From the NCBI GenBank assembly GCA_020056635.1, contig JAGVHI010000020.1:1-35494 (forward strand): DNA of 35,494 nt, written 5' to 3'. The DNA is from an archaeon. GTDB taxonomy: Archaea; Micrarchaeota; Micrarchaeia; Anstonellales; Anstonellaceae. Both the position numbers and the translations under genes were made by a program. The notes beneath the pieces are model-generated. The model made no database searches. It had not been told where the DNA came from and worked only from the letters and a program-made list of their open reading frames with translations. The first letter of the stretch is position 1. Each line of letters starts with the position of its first letter. Shown one piece after another: positions 7,908-17,780 of the stretch.

Positions 7908-8213
7908 ATGAAAGTTGACCCATATCTGCATGCTGTACTGCTCCTGCACGGCGCAGGCAAGGAAGTAAACGACACGCACATCAAGGCGGTGCTCCACGCT
8001 GCAGGCGTGACCGCGGATGAGGCGCGCGCAAAGGTCCTTGCAGAGGCTGTGAAGGGAGTGAACTTCGAGGACCTGCTAAAAGCGGCAGCGATGCCGGTTG
8101 CGGCAGCGCCCGCGGCTGCGGCTCCGGCCGAGCATGGCAAGAAGGAAGAGAAAAAGGATGAGAAGAAGGACGAGGCTGCAGCGGCAGAAGGGCTTGCAAG
8201 CCTGTTCGGATAA
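7908..8213 (+). CDS. rpl12: 50S ribosomal protein P1/L12
   Basis: [15 protein letters not shown]-type P1 fold, Ala-rich hinge, acidic/basic tail ending [16 protein letters not shown] before the ATG at 7908. Confidence 0.95.
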   Translation: MKVDPYLHAVLLLHGAGKEVNDTHIKAVLHAAGVTADEARAKVLAEAVKGVNFEDLLKAAAMPVAAAPAAAAPAEHGKKEEKKDEKKDEAAAAEGLASLFG

Positions 8214-8214
8214 A

Positions 8215-8275
8215 TCTCTTTTTCCTTTTTTTCTTTATTTTTTCTAATTTTTCTAATGCACCTCATTTTTTTACG
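8215..8275 (+). terminator. Poly-T archaeal terminator after the stalk operon
   Basis: Successive T tracts CTCTTTTTCCTTTTTTTCTTTATTTTTTCTAATTTTT just after the L12 stop. Confidence 0.6.
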
Positions 8276-8308
8276 AACAATTATTAAGCGCCAAAGCCAG
8301 AGTTATGC

Positions 8309-9571
8309 ATGGGCGACGCGCCTGTGCAAGCACAGAAACCGGCTGTTTCTCAGCAGAGCGAATTCCAGCAATCAGCTCCAATAGCAGAGGCCGGTTCCAA
8401 AAAAGAGCCCCCCTCGCCCCCGCCAGTCCCAGCCACTTTTTCCCAAGGTAAAAATGCAGCTAGCGGGCAAAGGGAAGGGCCCGGATTGCCAACCTCTCCA
8501 GCTTTGGAATCAGAAAAGGCAGAAACAAAAACGCCATCGACCATCTCCAGCCAAAACATCCAGCCCGGCTCACAAACCGACCGGCTGCCAGCTATCCCAA
8601 ACATCCCGCAGGCCGGGGCCGCAGAGGCCCAGATTCCAATCCAAATTCCAAGCGAGGCCGGCAAATCCATGCAAGCTCAGCCAGGCTCCGCACCTCCTGC
8701 CAAAGAGCAATCCCGGCCCCTGCTCACAGAGGCAAGAAAGCGGGAAATAATAGAGCAGGAGAAGGCATGGGTGCAAACCCATTTTCTTGACAGGGCGATA
8801 AAAAATCTCTCGGGCGCGGGATTCGACACCTCTGTAATTGAAAAGAACCGCGAACTGATACAGCAGCGTATCGAAGACGGGCTCAACTCGGCAAAGGCCA
8901 AGGATTATGGGAATGCACCATTTATGGGCAAATGGGGCGAGCGCTTCCTTGCTAAAAACGGAATCGCATTGAACACAAGGCAAATTGAAAAAGCTGCGGG
9001 AGATGCGGAATTCTTCAGCGCGCAGGCGCGGGATGCGCTCTGCCATGAGGTTGCCCATCATCTCCAGTCCCCTGCAGTGGGCCAGCAGAGCCAGCTTCTG
9101 CACAACCTTGGCACGGAAGCAGGCGCTGAGGCGGTTTCGAACACATTGCTCGGGAACCAGACTGCTGACCTTGCATACACAAGCGATTTGCTGCTGCTCT
9201 CAAACGCCCTCTGTGCAAAAGGGGGCGGCGAGGCTCGCATAAAAGAGAATTTTATCAGATATAACTTTTTGGGGTTCGAAGACAAGGAAGCCGCTGGCAG
9301 GCTTGAGGGCGACCTGCAAGCAAATACATCCCAATTTTCAGAAAATGGCATTCCGGAAAATCGCCTTGATAAGCTTCGGCTTTGCCAACACCTTCTCACA
9401 GACAATCCAAATCCCGAGGCAATTCGGCTCTTCTCGGCTTTCACGTCAATACCGCAAGAGGGGATAAACGGCTTCCTGCTCGATGACCTAAACGCCCAAA
9501 TACAGCTGGAGGAATCAAGGCTTTCGGGCAGCCAAATCACTCCAGCCCAGCCAGCGCCAGAAACTCCATAA
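8309..9571 (+). CDS. Putative cytoplasmic zincin metallopeptidase with a disordered Pro/Ser-rich N-terminus
   Basis: ALCHEVAHHLQ (HExxH) followed by TEAGAEAVSNTLLG as possible glutamate ligand. About 130 aa of low-complexity P/S/Q/A-rich N-terminus. No signal peptide visible. Confidence 0.65.
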   Translation: MGDAPVQAQKPAVSQQSEFQQSAPIAEAGSKKEPPSPPPVPATFSQGKNAASGQREGPGLPTSPALESEKAETKTPSTISSQNIQPGSQTDRLPAIPNIPQAGAAEAQIPIQIPSEAGKSMQAQPGSAPPAKEQSRPLLTEARKREIIEQEKAWVQTHFLDRAIKNLSGAGFDTSVIEKNRELIQQRIEDGLNSAKAKDYGNAPFMGKWGERFLAKNGIALNTRQIEKAAGDAEFFSAQARDALCHEVAHHLQSPAVGQQSQLLHNLGTEAGAEAVSNTLLGNQTADLAYTSDLLLLSNALCAKGGGEARIKENFIRYNFLGFEDKEAAGRLEGDLQANTSQFSENGIPENRLDKLRLCQHLLTDNPNPEAIRLFSAFTSIPQEGINGFLLDDLNAQIQLEESRLSGSQITPAQPAPETP

Positions 9572-9576
9572 CCCAA

Positions 9577-10430
9577 TTAGCAGGCCCAGCTATAGCCGTA
9601 CTTTGAAATGTTCGCACGCACGCAAGCGTTATTCTGGCATTCGCAATAGTTCTCTATCTGCCCGCAAGGGAAGGGCGGCTCCAGGTCGCAGATTGCAGTT
9701 TCGCATTCCCACATTTTCCCTTTTGAATCTGGATTCTTGTCCCAATCCGCCTGCCAGCCCTTATTCACGCACACTGCAGGCCCGGAGGGATGGTTTCCTG
9801 AAAGTGTGCAATCAGAATCCATTTGGCATGAGAATTCTGCGCTTGCATTTGTGGCGTTTGCAGCAGGCTCCTTGGCGCACACGTTCCCCCTGCTCTCATC
9901 CTTGCCTCATCTGTAATTGTTGCAATCTGGGTTGCAATGCCCTCGTCAGTTTCATTCCCGAAAGTGATAATCACCTTGTCCAAATTATGGATTTCGTAAT
10001 CAGCGAGCCCATGCACCTCCTTCCCATTCACGAAAAACCGCAGCGTTTTACCGTTCCCGGAGCAGTATTTCTCCCCCATATCCATTGCAATGCAATCCGG
10101 GCTTAGCGTGATATTCAGAGTAGAGAAAAAGTAGCCCCAGGTGGCGCCTGTTGCGTGCTTGTGCACCAAATTCCCGTCCAAATCATGCATGTGCGCAAAA
10201 ACGCTCCCTGTCGCGCAGTTTTCAACTCCGCCGGAATTGTCGGTTTCTGTCATATATTTGGCTTGCGAAAAGTTGTACGCTTGCCCGTTTATGTACAATT
10301 TGAAATCCGAATGCTCGTGCGCGCTTCCCATAGCCCCATACGCGGGTTTCTGGAGGCTGAGGAAAAAATACAGCCCGAGCCCTAGCATCAGCATTATCAC
10401 AAGCAGCTTCCATGTTTTGGGCTTCTCCAT
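9577..10430 (-). CDS. Membrane-anchored extracytoplasmic His-rich/Cys-rich protein, split by an apparent frameshift
   Basis: ORFs 9765-10430 and 9577-9882 (both minus) join in a different frame at a G5 tract (C5 at 9886-9890 on +). N-terminal TM anchor, HEHSDFKLYINGQ, MHDLDGNLVHKHATG; C-terminal Cys-rich segment. Confidence 0.65.
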
Positions 10431-10481
10431 ATCACGCTTTCGAAGCTCCCTTTTTTATTCCCTGCCCCCGCCAATTCGCGT

Positions 10482-11534
10482 ATGGGCTTCTGCTCAAACT
10501 GCGGCTCGTACATGGCTGACAAGGATTACGGCAAATGCTATGTGTGTACAGCAGCCCATGTTTCAGATGATGTTCCGTGCCAGAGGTGCGGCATGTACCT
10601 GCCTCGGCACGAGCTTCAGATGTGGAACGCGCGCTACTACTGCCAATATTGCATAATGGACATCCGGGACGAGGAAAAGGCGTTTGAGAGGCGCGTCCGG
10701 CGCGAGGAGCAGCTTGAGCGCCCGGAAAGGCAGGACAGGTACGATAAGGAGCCGATGCAGCACTACCCAACAGGGGAGCAGTGCCAGCGCTGCGGGAAGG
10801 CGGTTGAAATGCTTTACGATTTCGGGGGAAGAAGGCTGTGCCGCTCATGCCTTGAGGATGAAGGGGGAAAGCCGCCAACCTCCCCAAGCTCGCTTGGCGC
10901 AATGGTTGGGGTGATGCGCGACCTAGGCGAAAGCGGGGTGAAAGTTGTTGAGAAGGCAAGGACTATCGGGGAAAAAATCCGGGAGGCAAGGGAAAAGTCT
11001 GAAGGGATGGGCACTTCCGGGGAAAGAAAGCATGAGCGGACTATTGCAGGGCGGGCAAGGGAAATGCTCGGGTTCGGAGCTGGGAAAGGCGAAAAAGGGG
11101 GCGCTGGCGAGGGAAAACCAGAAGGGGAGGCTGGCAAGGGGGGCGCGGGCAAATCATTTGACATTAAAACACGCTCATTCATCAAGCGTGAGCACGGGCG
11201 GGAAGTAAGGGAGGTTGCGCACGGGGCGGAGGGCGGAATCGAGTTCGACCCTAAAACAAGAAGGTTCGTGGAGCGCGCAAGGGAAGAAAAGGAGGAAAGG
11301 AAGGAAACCGGGCCGCAAACTGATTCGCAGCCGATTTCGCAGGAGGAAAAGGGGCAAGAAAAGCCTTCCCGCGAGCAAACGAGAGATGATGCGCACGAGG
11401 GAAGGGTTCGGCTGCAATCCCATGAACAGTTCGCGCACAGGAAAATGCATCATGATGAAACAAGGGTCGTGGGCGGGCTCTCGCGTTTCCGGCTCCTTGG
11501 GAAAAAACTCGGGAAAGAGAAGAAGGAAAAGTGA
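10482..11534 (+). CDS. Multi-zinc-finger protein with a highly charged low-complexity C-terminus
   Basis: CSNC...CYVC, CQRC...CQYC and CQRC...CRSC pairs, followed by long G/E/K/R-rich sequence. Confidence 0.75.
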   Translation: MGFCSNCGSYMADKDYGKCYVCTAAHVSDDVPCQRCGMYLPRHELQMWNARYYCQYCIMDIRDEEKAFERRVRREEQLERPERQDRYDKEPMQHYPTGEQCQRCGKAVEMLYDFGGRRLCRSCLEDEGGKPPTSPSSLGAMVGVMRDLGESGVKVVEKARTIGEKIREAREKSEGMGTSGERKHERTIAGRAREMLGFGAGKGEKGGAGEGKPEGEAGKGGAGKSFDIKTRSFIKREHGREVREVAHGAEGGIEFDPKTRRFVERAREEKEERKETGPQTDSQPISQEEKGQEKPSREQTRDDAHEGRVRLQSHEQFAHRKMHHDETRVVGGLSRFRLLGKKLGKEKKEK

Positions 11535-11576
11535 AGCATAAAGCAGAATTTATAAACTCCTCTTCGTTATCCACCC

Positions 11577-13394
11577 ATGCCAGACTACGTTTTTGAAGTG
11601 TCCTCGGAAGCAGGAAGGAAAATCGGGGGCATATACACGGTGCTCCAGAGCAAGTCCCGCTACTTGGTGGAAAAATACGGCGAGGGGTACATGCTAATCG
11701 GGATGGACGATGGGAAGCAGCACAATGATTTCAAGCCTGCGCAGCCCCCAAAGCCCATTGCATTGGCTATGGAGAAGGTTAGGGAAAAAGGGGTGGACTG
11801 CAAGTACGGAAAATGGGCGTATGGCAACAACGCCTCTCTTGTGCTGATTGACGCAAAGCGCGCAGCCGACGAGATGATGGAATACGCTGAGAACGGCGGG
11901 GAAAAGACCGACAAGGCGCAAAACTACTGGAAATTCCTGCTCTGGAAGCACTACGGCGTGGACTCGCTCATGGAAGCCTCGTGGGATTTCACCGAGAATG
12001 CAGTTTGGGGCTTCGGGGTCGGCATGTTCTTAGAAGAGCTGTTGCTGCAAAAACCCTACTCTGGCTCAAAATGCGTGGGCCAGTTCCACGAATGGATTTC
12101 GGGCGCAGCGCTCCTTTATTGCAACATGAAAAAGCTGCCGATTGCGACCGTTTTCACCACGCACGCGACCGTGCTTGGCAGGACGCTCTCCTCCTTTGGG
12201 AGGGACGTGCTCTCAGAGGCTTCCTCAAAGGAGCAGATAAACACGAGCGAGGCGTACCACTTCAAGGTGGAGGGCAAGCACAACCTTGAGGCTGCCTGCG
12301 CGCGCGAGTGCACTGTGCTCACCACGGTTTCCGAAACGGTGGGGGAGGAAGTGGAATACATACTCGGGAGGAAGCCGGACGTGATTACTGTGAACGGGTT
12401 TGACGTGGCTGCGATGGAAAAGGAAAACGATGTCGCAAACCTCGCAACCTACATGCACAGCGAGCTTGTGCAGTTTGCCGAGTCGATTTTCCTCCCCTAT
12501 TACCAGATGGATTACACGGATGCCATCCTCACTTACATATCCGGCAGGTACGAGTTTCAGAACAAGGGGTTCGATATCTACATCGAGGCGCTCGGGAAGC
12601 TCAACGAGCGGCTCAAGAAAAGGAAAAGCCCCAAGCGCATAATCGCATTCATATTCGCGCCAAGCGCTGTGCGCGAGCCCAAGGTATCCATAATAAAGAA
12701 CTACCTGCTCCTTGACAAGATAACCGAAGTTACTGACCAGCTTGGCGCATGCAAGGACGGCACGTGCAAGAATTTGCGGGACAGGCTCTCAAGGGTGAAA
12801 AACGAGGAAAAAAAGCGGATGCTCGAGGCTATGGCTGGCGGGTTCATCCGGGAAGGCGCAAAGCCCCCAATCTCGTGCTTCGAGCTCAACTACTCAAACG
12901 ACATAATGCTCAAGGCGTGCTCCGCAGCCGGGCTTGAGAACCGCGAAGAGGATGCGGTGAAGGTCATTTTCTACCCGACTTACGCAAAGCCCAATGACGG
13001 ATTGCTTGACATGAGCTACTACGACATGATAGGCGGCATGGACATCGGCATATTCCCCTCGCGCTACGAGCCCTTCGGCTACACCCCGCTTGAGGCAGGG
13101 CTCAAGCTCAACATCGCAATCACCTCGGACATGACAGGGTTTGGCAGGTATATGTCCAAGAAGGCAAACCTGCAGAACCGTGGGCTGGTGGTGCTGCACA
13201 TGATGGGCAAATCCAAGGATGCTGCAGTGGACGAGCTTGCGTCCGAGCTCGAGCGGATGTACCTGCTTGACAGGAAGGGGCTGCGTGCGCTCCAGCACGA
13301 CGCATACGAGCTTGTGAAGCTTGCGGACTGGAAGGACTTGATAAAGAACTACTTTGATGCATACGAGCTTGCGGAAAGGAAATTCTACAAATAG
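11577..13394 (+). CDS. Glycogen synthase, GT3 (eukaryote-type) family
   Basis: N-terminus FEVSSEAGRKIGGIYTVLQSKSRYLVEKYG; TTHATVLGRTL; IFPSRYEPFGYTPLEAGLKLNIAITSDMTGFG (E-X7-E), typical of GYS-like enzymes. Confidence 0.88.
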   Translation: MPDYVFEVSSEAGRKIGGIYTVLQSKSRYLVEKYGEGYMLIGMDDGKQHNDFKPAQPPKPIALAMEKVREKGVDCKYGKWAYGNNASLVLIDAKRAADEMMEYAENGGEKTDKAQNYWKFLLWKHYGVDSLMEASWDFTENAVWGFGVGMFLEELLLQKPYSGSKCVGQFHEWISGAALLYCNMKKLPIATVFTTHATVLGRTLSSFGRDVLSEASSKEQINTSEAYHFKVEGKHNLEAACARECTVLTTVSETVGEEVEYILGRKPDVITVNGFDVAAMEKENDVANLATYMHSELVQFAESIFLPYYQMDYTDAILTYISGRYEFQNKGFDIYIEALGKLNERLKKRKSPKRIIAFIFAPSAVREPKVSIIKNYLLLDKITEVTDQLGACKDGTCKNLRDRLSRVKNEEKKRMLEAMAGGFIREGAKPPISCFELNYSNDIMLKACSAAGLENREEDAVKVIFYPTYAKPNDGLLDMSYYDMIGGMDIGIFPSRYEPFGYTPLEAGLKLNIAITSDMTGFGRYMSKKANLQNRGLVVLHMMGKSKDAAVDELASELERMYLLDRKGLRALQHDAYELVKLADWKDLIKNYFDAYELAERKFYK

Positions 13395-13460
13395 CGGCAA
13401 TTTGGGGCATACTGCTTGCTTTAAATTCATTTCACAGGAAAAGGTATTTTTGGGTTCTAA

Positions 13461-14537
13461 TTGAGCGGTAAGCATGCAGCGCTGGTGCTGTCAGACGGTT
13501 CGGTTTTCCAGTTTCCGGGGTTCGGGGCATATTCCACCCGCATAGGGGAGCTTGTTTTCAACACCTCGATGACCGGGTACCAGGAGGCACTCACTGACCC
13601 GAGCTACGCAGGCCAGATTCTCACTTTCACCTACCCGCTTGTAGGCAATTACGGGATTTCAAAGGACGATTTTGAGAGCAGCAAGATTCAGGCAGAGGGG
13701 TTTGTGGTAAGGGAAGTGTGCGATGCTCCTGTTCATTCGAATTCTGTGCGAACGCTTGACCGGTTTTTAGAGGATGAGGGGGTTCCGGGCATTTCGCAAT
13801 TAGACACAAGGGCGATTGTGCGCAAAATCCGAAATGTGGGGGTGATGCCAGCCGCTCTCCAGGTTGCGGAGAAAGAAAAGGAAATTGATACGGATGCATT
13901 GCTTGCGAAGGCAAAATCACTTGATTATTCAAAAATAAATTTCGTTGAGCGTGTTTCAAGAAAGGAACCCGAAACTATCGGTTCGGGCAGCAAGACATGC
14001 GTGCTGCTTGATTGCGGGGTGAAAATGGGCATAGTCCGCGAGCTGAACAAGCGGGGAATAGAAGTCGTAATCCTCCCCTACAACTCAACACCTGAAGAAA
14101 TCCTCTCCTACTCGCCTGACGGGATACTCTACTCAAACGGGCCCGGCGACCCGGCCCTAATGCAAAAGGAAGCGCAGGGCATGAAAGAACTTTTTGATTA
14201 CCCGATTTTCGGAATCTGCCTAGGCTGCCAGCTCATGGGGCAGGCTGCGGGAGGGAAAACGTACAAGCTCAAGTTCGGGCACAGGGGCGCAAACCACCCT
14301 GTGCTTGACAGGAATTTGGATAAGGTGGTAATCACTACGCAGAACCACGGGTTTGCGCTATCAGAGGAAGGGCTTTCTGGCTTTAGGGTAACGCATGTAA
14401 ACTGCAATGATGGAACGGTAGAGGGAATTGAGCACGAGGAGCTTCCGATATTCTCTGTGCAGTACCACCCGGAAGCAAACCCGGGCCCTCAGGATTCTGG
14501 CTACCTGTTTGACAAGTTCAAAAAGATGATGAAATGA
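13461..14537 (+). CDS. carA: Carbamoyl-phosphate synthase small subunit (TTG start)
   Basis: SMTGYQEALTDPSYAGQILTFTYPLVGNYG, class I GATase FGICLGCQLMGQAAGGKTYKLKFGHRGANHPV, QYHPEANPGPQDSGYLFDKF. Confidence 0.96.
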   Translation: MSGKHAALVLSDGSVFQFPGFGAYSTRIGELVFNTSMTGYQEALTDPSYAGQILTFTYPLVGNYGISKDDFESSKIQAEGFVVREVCDAPVHSNSVRTLDRFLEDEGVPGISQLDTRAIVRKIRNVGVMPAALQVAEKEKEIDTDALLAKAKSLDYSKINFVERVSRKEPETIGSGSKTCVLLDCGVKMGIVRELNKRGIEVVILPYNSTPEEILSYSPDGILYSNGPGDPALMQKEAQGMKELFDYPIFGICLGCQLMGQAAGGKTYKLKFGHRGANHPVLDRNLDKVVITTQNHGFALSEEGLSGFRVTHVNCNDGTVEGIEHEELPIFSVQYHPEANPGPQDSGYLFDKFKKMMK

Positions 14538-17500
14538 AAAAAAACAAGCCCCTATTCAAGCCTAAAAAAGTGCTCGTGATAGGGAGCGGACCGATCATAA
14601 TCGGGCAGAGCGCGGAATTCGATTACTCGGGCTCGCAGGCGTGTCAGTCGCTTCGCGAGGAAGGGATAACGGTCGTGCTGGTAAATTCCAACCCCGCAAC
14701 CATACAGACCGATTCAGACATTGCAGATATAATCTACATTGAGCCGCTGCGCGTTGAATTCCTTGAGAAAATAATCAAGCGCGAGCGGCCTGACGGGCTG
14801 CTTCCAACCATGGGCGGGCAGACTGGATTGAACCTTGCAGTCGAGCTTGAGAAATCCGGGGTGCTCAAAAAATACAAAGTGAAACTGATCGGCACCGATA
14901 TCAAAGCAATCGAAACAGCTGAGGACAGGGGGAGTTTTGCTGCAATGTGCAAAGAAATTGGCGAACCAATCCCGCAGAGCGTTGCAGCAAATTCGCTTGA
15001 GGCGGCACTCTCTTTCGCATCCGCGCACGGCTATCCCCTGGTGCTGCGGCCCGCTTACACCCTTGGTGGCACTGGGGGCGGGATTGCAAGGGACGAAGAG
15101 CAGCTTAGGGATCTGATGACACTCGGGCTCAACCTCTCTCCCACCAAGCAGGTGCTGGTTGAGGAGAGCATAATTGGCTGGGCTGAGCTTGAGTATGAAG
15201 TGATGCGCGATTCTCAAGACAACTGCATCACGATTTGCAACATGGAGAACATTGACCCGATGGGAATCCACACTGGAGAAAGCGTGGTTGTCGCCCCTTC
15301 TCAAACCCTCTCAGACAACGAATATCACATGCTGCGCAATGCCGCGCTCAAAATAATTCGGAGGCTGAACATAATCGGGGGATGCAACATACAGTTCGCT
15401 CTAAACCAGTCAACCGGGGAATACATGATTGTGGAGGTCAACCCTAGGCTCTCGCGCTCCTCCGCACTTGCATCAAAAGCTACGGGCTACCCGATTGCGC
15501 GCGTGGCTGCAAAGCTTGCGCTTGGGCTGTTATTGCACGAGGTTCAAAACGCAGTTACGAAAACCACCCCAGCATCATTCGAGCCTGCGCTTGACTATGC
15601 TGTGGTGAAAATACCCCGCTGGCCGTTTGACAAGATGCCTGAGGGGAACCGCACGCTTGGCACGCAGATGAAAAGCACTGGCGAAGTTATGGCAATAGGG
15701 CGCACTTTCGAGGAGGCGTTCCTAAAGGCGCTGCGCTCGCTTGAAATCCGCACTCCCAAGCTTGCGGATGCAGACTTGGAGTTCCACATAAAAAGCCCGA
15801 CTGATCTAAGGCACATCGCAATACTTGAGGCATTCAGGCGCGAAACGCTCTCACTTGAGCAGGTGCATTCGCTTTCCGGCATAAACAAATGGTTCCTAAA
15901 AAAGCTGCTTGGGATAGTCGAGCTTGAAAAAAAGCTTTCATCAAGTTCGCTTGAACCAGAACTGCTCTTGCATGCAAAACGCATGGGCTTCTCGGACAGG
16001 TGGATTGCGCAGCTCACTGGAAAAACAGAAATTGAAATGCGCAAAATGCGAAAATCGCTCAATATGCTCCCTGTTTACAAGATGGTGGACACGTGCGCAG
16101 CCGAGTTCGATGCTAAAACCCCGTATTACTATTCCACATATGAGCAGGAGAATGAAAGCACGAGCCGCGGGAAGCGCAGGGTGATAATCATAGGCTCGGG
16201 CCCGATTAGGATTGGGCAGGGGATAGAATTTGATTACTGCTGCTGCCATGCATCCTTCACATTGCGCAAAATGGGAATTGAGAGCGTGATGATAAACAAC
16301 AACCCGGAAACGATAAGCACGGATTTTGACGCAAGCGACAGGCTCTACTTCGAGCCCCTTACTTTCGAAGATGTGATGAATGTGATTGAGCTTGAGCAGC
16401 CAGAAGGGGTAATCGTTTCGCTTGGCGGGCAGACTTCCATCAACCTTGCGGAGCAATTGCACAATGCGGGCGTGCGGATACTCGGGACGCAAATTGAAGG
16501 GATAGATATTGCGGAAGATCGCGACAAGTTCAAGCAATTGCTCCAAAAGCTAAACATCCCTCAGCCAAATAATGGGGTTGCGACAAGCGAAAAGGAAGCT
16601 ATAGCGGTTGCGGAGCGGATAAGCTATCCGATAGTCGTTCGCCCGAGCTATGTTATAGCGGGCAGGGCAATGCAGATAATTTACGATTCAGCCGAGCTTT
16701 CGCAATACATAAACGAGGCTGTGGAAGTGAGCGAGAACCGCCCTGTGCTAATCGACAAGTATGTTGAGCGCGCAATCGAAGTTGAAGTGGACGGGATTTG
16801 CGATGGCAAGCGCCTGTTTGTGGGCGGCATAATGGAGCACATAGAGCGCGCGGGGGTTCATTCCGGGGATGCAAGCTGTGTCACACCCTGCGTTCGGCTC
16901 AAGGAAACGGTGCAAAAGCAGCTGCTTGAATACTCGGAGAAAATTGCCCTTTCGCTAAAAATAATCGGCGCGATAAACATCCAGTATGTTGTGAAGGATG
17001 ATAAGATTCTCGTGCTTGAGGCAAACCCGCGCGCAAGCAGGACAATGCCGTATCTCTCAAAGGCGATTGGGATTCCGCTTCTCAAGGTCGCAACAGAAGT
17101 GACAATGGGCAAATCGCTTGATGAGCTGAATATGCCGCGCAATCCTCCAGTTCTCAAGCATTATGCTGTAAAGAGCGTGGTATTCCCGTTCCTGAAATTG
17201 CGTGGAGTCGATTTCGTGCTCGGGCCGGAAATGAAAAGCACTGGGGAGAGCATGGGAATCGATTTCACTTTCCCGCGCGCATATTACAAGGCATTGCTTG
17301 GCGCAAACCTAAAGCTCAAATTCGCAGGGAATGTTGCAATCAGCCTAAAGGACGGGGACAAGGAGCGGGGAGGGGAGCTTGCATCTGCTTTCCAGTCGCT
17401 TGGGTACAAGGTGAGCGCAACAGACGGGACCGCGAAATACATGAAAGGGGTGCTGAACATGAAGAAAATTTCTGAGGGCACCCCAAATATCCTCTCATTG

Positions 17501-17713
17501 CTCGAATCCGGCTGGCTTGATTTGATAATCAACACGCCAAGCAAAGGCAAGCGCGCGAACACAGACGGGTTTAAGATAAGGCGCGCAGCGCTCGAGCGCA
17601 ACATCCCATGCATCACGAGTTTCGAGGCCGCGCTCGCGCTTGCAGAAGCATTGGCAGAGGCTAAGAACAGCGAGCTTTCGGTGCAGCCAATTTCCGGCTA
17701 TTATGTGAAATAG
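14534..17713 (+). CDS. carB: Carbamoyl-phosphate synthase large subunit
   Basis: VLVIGSGPIIIGQSAEFDYSGSQACQSLREEG and a second copy RRVIIIGSGPIRIGQGIEFDYCCCHASFTLRKMG; ATGA overlap with carA. Confidence 0.97.
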   Translation: MKKNKPLFKPKKVLVIGSGPIIIGQSAEFDYSGSQACQSLREEGITVVLVNSNPATIQTDSDIADIIYIEPLRVEFLEKIIKRERPDGLLPTMGGQTGLNLAVELEKSGVLKKYKVKLIGTDIKAIETAEDRGSFAAMCKEIGEPIPQSVAANSLEAALSFASAHGYPLVLRPAYTLGGTGGGIARDEEQLRDLMTLGLNLSPTKQVLVEESIIGWAELEYEVMRDSQDNCITICNMENIDPMGIHTGESVVVAPSQTLSDNEYHMLRNAALKIIRRLNIIGGCNIQFALNQSTGEYMIVEVNPRLSRSSALASKATGYPIARVAAKLALGLLLHEVQNAVTKTTPASFEPALDYAVVKIPRWPFDKMPEGNRTLGTQMKSTGEVMAIGRTFEEAFLKALRSLEIRTPKLADADLEFHIKSPTDLRHIAILEAFRRETLSLEQVHSLSGINKWFLKKLLGIVELEKKLSSSSLEPELLLHAKRMGFSDRWIAQLTGKTEIEMRKMRKSLNMLPVYKMVDTCAAEFDAKTPYYYSTYEQENESTSRGKRRVIIIGSGPIRIGQGIEFDYCCCHASFTLRKMGIESVMINNNPETISTDFDASDRLYFEPLTFEDVMNVIELEQPEGVIVSLGGQTSINLAEQLHNAGVRILGTQIEGIDIAEDRDKFKQLLQKLNIPQPNNGVATSEKEAIAVAERISYPIVVRPSYVIAGRAMQIIYDSAELSQYINEAVEVSENRPVLIDKYVERAIEVEVDGICDGKRLFVGGIMEHIERAGVHSGDASCVTPCVRLKETVQKQLLEYSEKIALSLKIIGAINIQYVVKDDKILVLEANPRASRTMPYLSKAIGIPLLKVATEVTMGKSLDELNMPRNPPVLKHYAVKSVVFPFLKLRGVDFVLGPEMKSTGESMGIDFTFPRAYYKALLGANLKLKFAGNVAISLKDGDKERGGELASAFQSLGYKVSATDGTAKYMKGVLNMKKISEGTPNILSLLESGWLDLIINTPSKGKRANTDGFKIRRAALERNIPCITSFEAALALAEALAEAKNSELSVQPISGYYVK

Positions 17714-17780
17714 GGCAATTTTGCCGTTTTGCGCCAGCCAACTCTTATAAACATCCGCGCCGAAGAAGCAAACCGGATAT

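Noticed and set aside
6295-8213. Absence of L11 upstream of L1 as a sign of gene loss
   Set aside because: L11 is often located elsewhere in archaeal genomes, and one window cannot show absence.
7661-8266. 201-aa minus-strand ORF opposite uL10/P1
   Set aside because: Shadow of the Ala/Lys-rich ribosomal genes.
10141-10656. 171-aa plus-strand ORF overlapping the exported protein and zinc-finger gene
   Set aside because: Antisense to a well-supported coding frame and out of frame with the zinc fingers.
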